DNA of 6,051 nucleotides from Bacillota bacterium (lineage in GTDB: Bacteria > Bacillota > Bacilli > Alicyclobacillales > SLC66). The translations under genes and the position numbers were made by a program. Positions within the stretch are counted from its first letter, which is position 1, and every line of letters begins with the position of its first letter. The notes beneath the pieces were generated by a model. The model saw only the letters and a program-made list of their open reading frames with translations, ran no database searches and was not told the DNA's origin. Of the stretch, positions 5,379 through 6,051 are shown one piece after another. The stretch covers positions 1 to 6,051 of the forward strand of contig JAKACU010000110.1 of the NCBI GenBank assembly GCA_021821185.1, in the 5' to 3' direction.

Positions 5379-6051
5379 TTAAGGAAGAATGTTGCCTGCT
5401 ACGCGGTAGATTTCGTACCACTCTTCGCGTGTCAAGGTAACATCGCCCGCCTTGCAACAATCAAGTATGCGCGTTATGTTCATCGTGCCGGTGATCGGTT
5501 GCATATGAGCCGGATGACGCAAGAGCCACGCAATCGCAATCGTGGTGTTACTCACTTCATACTTAGCAGCGATTTCATTGATTTTAGCATTGAGCTCAGG
5601 AAATTTGTCATTATCGAGGAATACGCCTTCAAAGAAGCCATACTGAAATGGAGACCATGGTTGAATCGTAATGTCGTGAAGTCGGCAATAATCAAGTATA
5701 CTGCCATCGCGATCTACAGCAGCTGTGTTTTCCATATTAACGTTGATACCATTTGAGATCATCGTGGCGTTCGTGATGCTCAATTGCAATTGATTGGCAA
5801 CGATGGGTTGTTTGACGAATTTCTTTAACAGTTCAATCTGCATGGGTTTTTGGTTTGAGACACCAAAATGGCGCACTTTACCTGCACTTGCTAGGGTATC
5901 AAAAGCTTCCGCAACTTCTTCTGGTTCGACAAGGGCATCAGGACGGTGTAGCAACAAGACGTCTAGATAGTCTGTCTTCAGTCTTTTGAGACTGCCATCG
6001 ACGGCCTCGAGAATATGTTCTTTTGAAAAGTCAAACGAGCCTTTGCGAATG
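5379..6051 (-). CDS. Aldo/keto reductase, YdhF-like, C-terminal part
   Basis: The reading frame is open to the right edge. Reading on past the internal Leu codon at 5957 adds IRKGSFDFSKEHILEAVDGS and LKRLKTDYLDV, so 223 codons are visible of roughly 300-310. The start, N-terminal strands and catalytic Asp, Tyr and Lys lie outside the window. The catalytic His is present in LLLHRPD (visible residue 35). The pattern fits the YdhF/YcsN-like oxidoreductases: RHFGVSN (60-66), ANQLQLSI (85-92), IQPWSPFQYGFFEGVF (129-144), IAIAWLLRHPA (171-181), and the cofactor-binding ITGTMNITRILDC (186-198). The end, EEWYEIYRVAGNILP, is the normal family ending, so the 3' end is intact. It is a third reductase subgroup in this window, in the opposite orientation to the other two and probably expressed separately. 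The substrate is unknown. Confidence 0.93.
   Translation of the reverse strand, partial: IRKGSFDFSKEHILEAVDGSLKRLKTDYLDVLLLHRPDALVEPEEVAEAFDTLASAGKVRHFGVSNQKPMQIELLKKFVKQPIVANQLQLSITNATMISNGINVNMENTAAVDRDGSILDYCRLHDITIQPWSPFQYGFFEGVFLDNDKFPELNAKINEIAAKYEVSNTTIAIAWLLRHPAHMQPITGTMNITRILDCCKAGDVTLTREEWYEIYRVAGNILP

Overview
The window looks like chromosomal DNA from a Gram-positive, low-to-mid GC bacterium (Bacillota). Shine-Dalgarno sequences are strong (GGAGG, AGGAGG), two genes start with TTG, there is a textbook sigma-A promoter, intrinsic terminators end in T runs, and the cold-shock protein and the YdhF-type aldo/keto reductase look Bacillus-like. I lean weakly towards an Alicyclobacillaceae-type organism. 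That is recall of gene style, not something the sequence proves. There is no sign of a mobile element, CRISPR array, rRNA or tRNA, and no stretch over 300 bases lacks a gene. The longest gap is 182 bases (3955-4136), which holds the promoter and leader of the cold-shock gene.

Layout: (1) 2-487, the 3' end of htpG (Hsp90 chaperone), cut by the left edge. (2) 500-1942, 12 bases later, a 480-residue protein made of two ThyX-like (flavin-dependent thymidylate synthase) halves. The two halves of the family signature are divided between them: the first keeps E-x-S-x-R-Y without RHR, and the second keeps RHR without E-x-S-x-R. (3) 2031-3050 and 3037-3954, two aldo/keto reductases of different subgroups overlapping by 14 bases. 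The ribosome binding site of the second lies inside the end of the first. (4) 3962-4399, a self-contained cold-shock protein unit: sigma-A promoter, leader of about 140 nt with possible Shine-Dalgarno-masking structure, TTG-started csp gene and a strong intrinsic terminator. (5) 4420-5328, a ten-helix EamA/DMT transporter that begins just after the csp terminator and has no convincing promoter of its own. (6) A hairpin shared by convergent genes, then on the minus strand (5379 to the right edge) the C-terminal two thirds of a third aldo/keto reductase of the YdhF type.

Functionally this is mostly housekeeping and stress-related: chaperone, nucleotide-type flavoenzyme, carbonyl reductases, cold-shock RNA chaperone and an exporter. 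No single pathway ties the genes together. The item most worth attention is the two-domain ThyX-like protein with complementary motif loss. Next are the csp leader and the position of the transporter gene directly behind the csp terminator.
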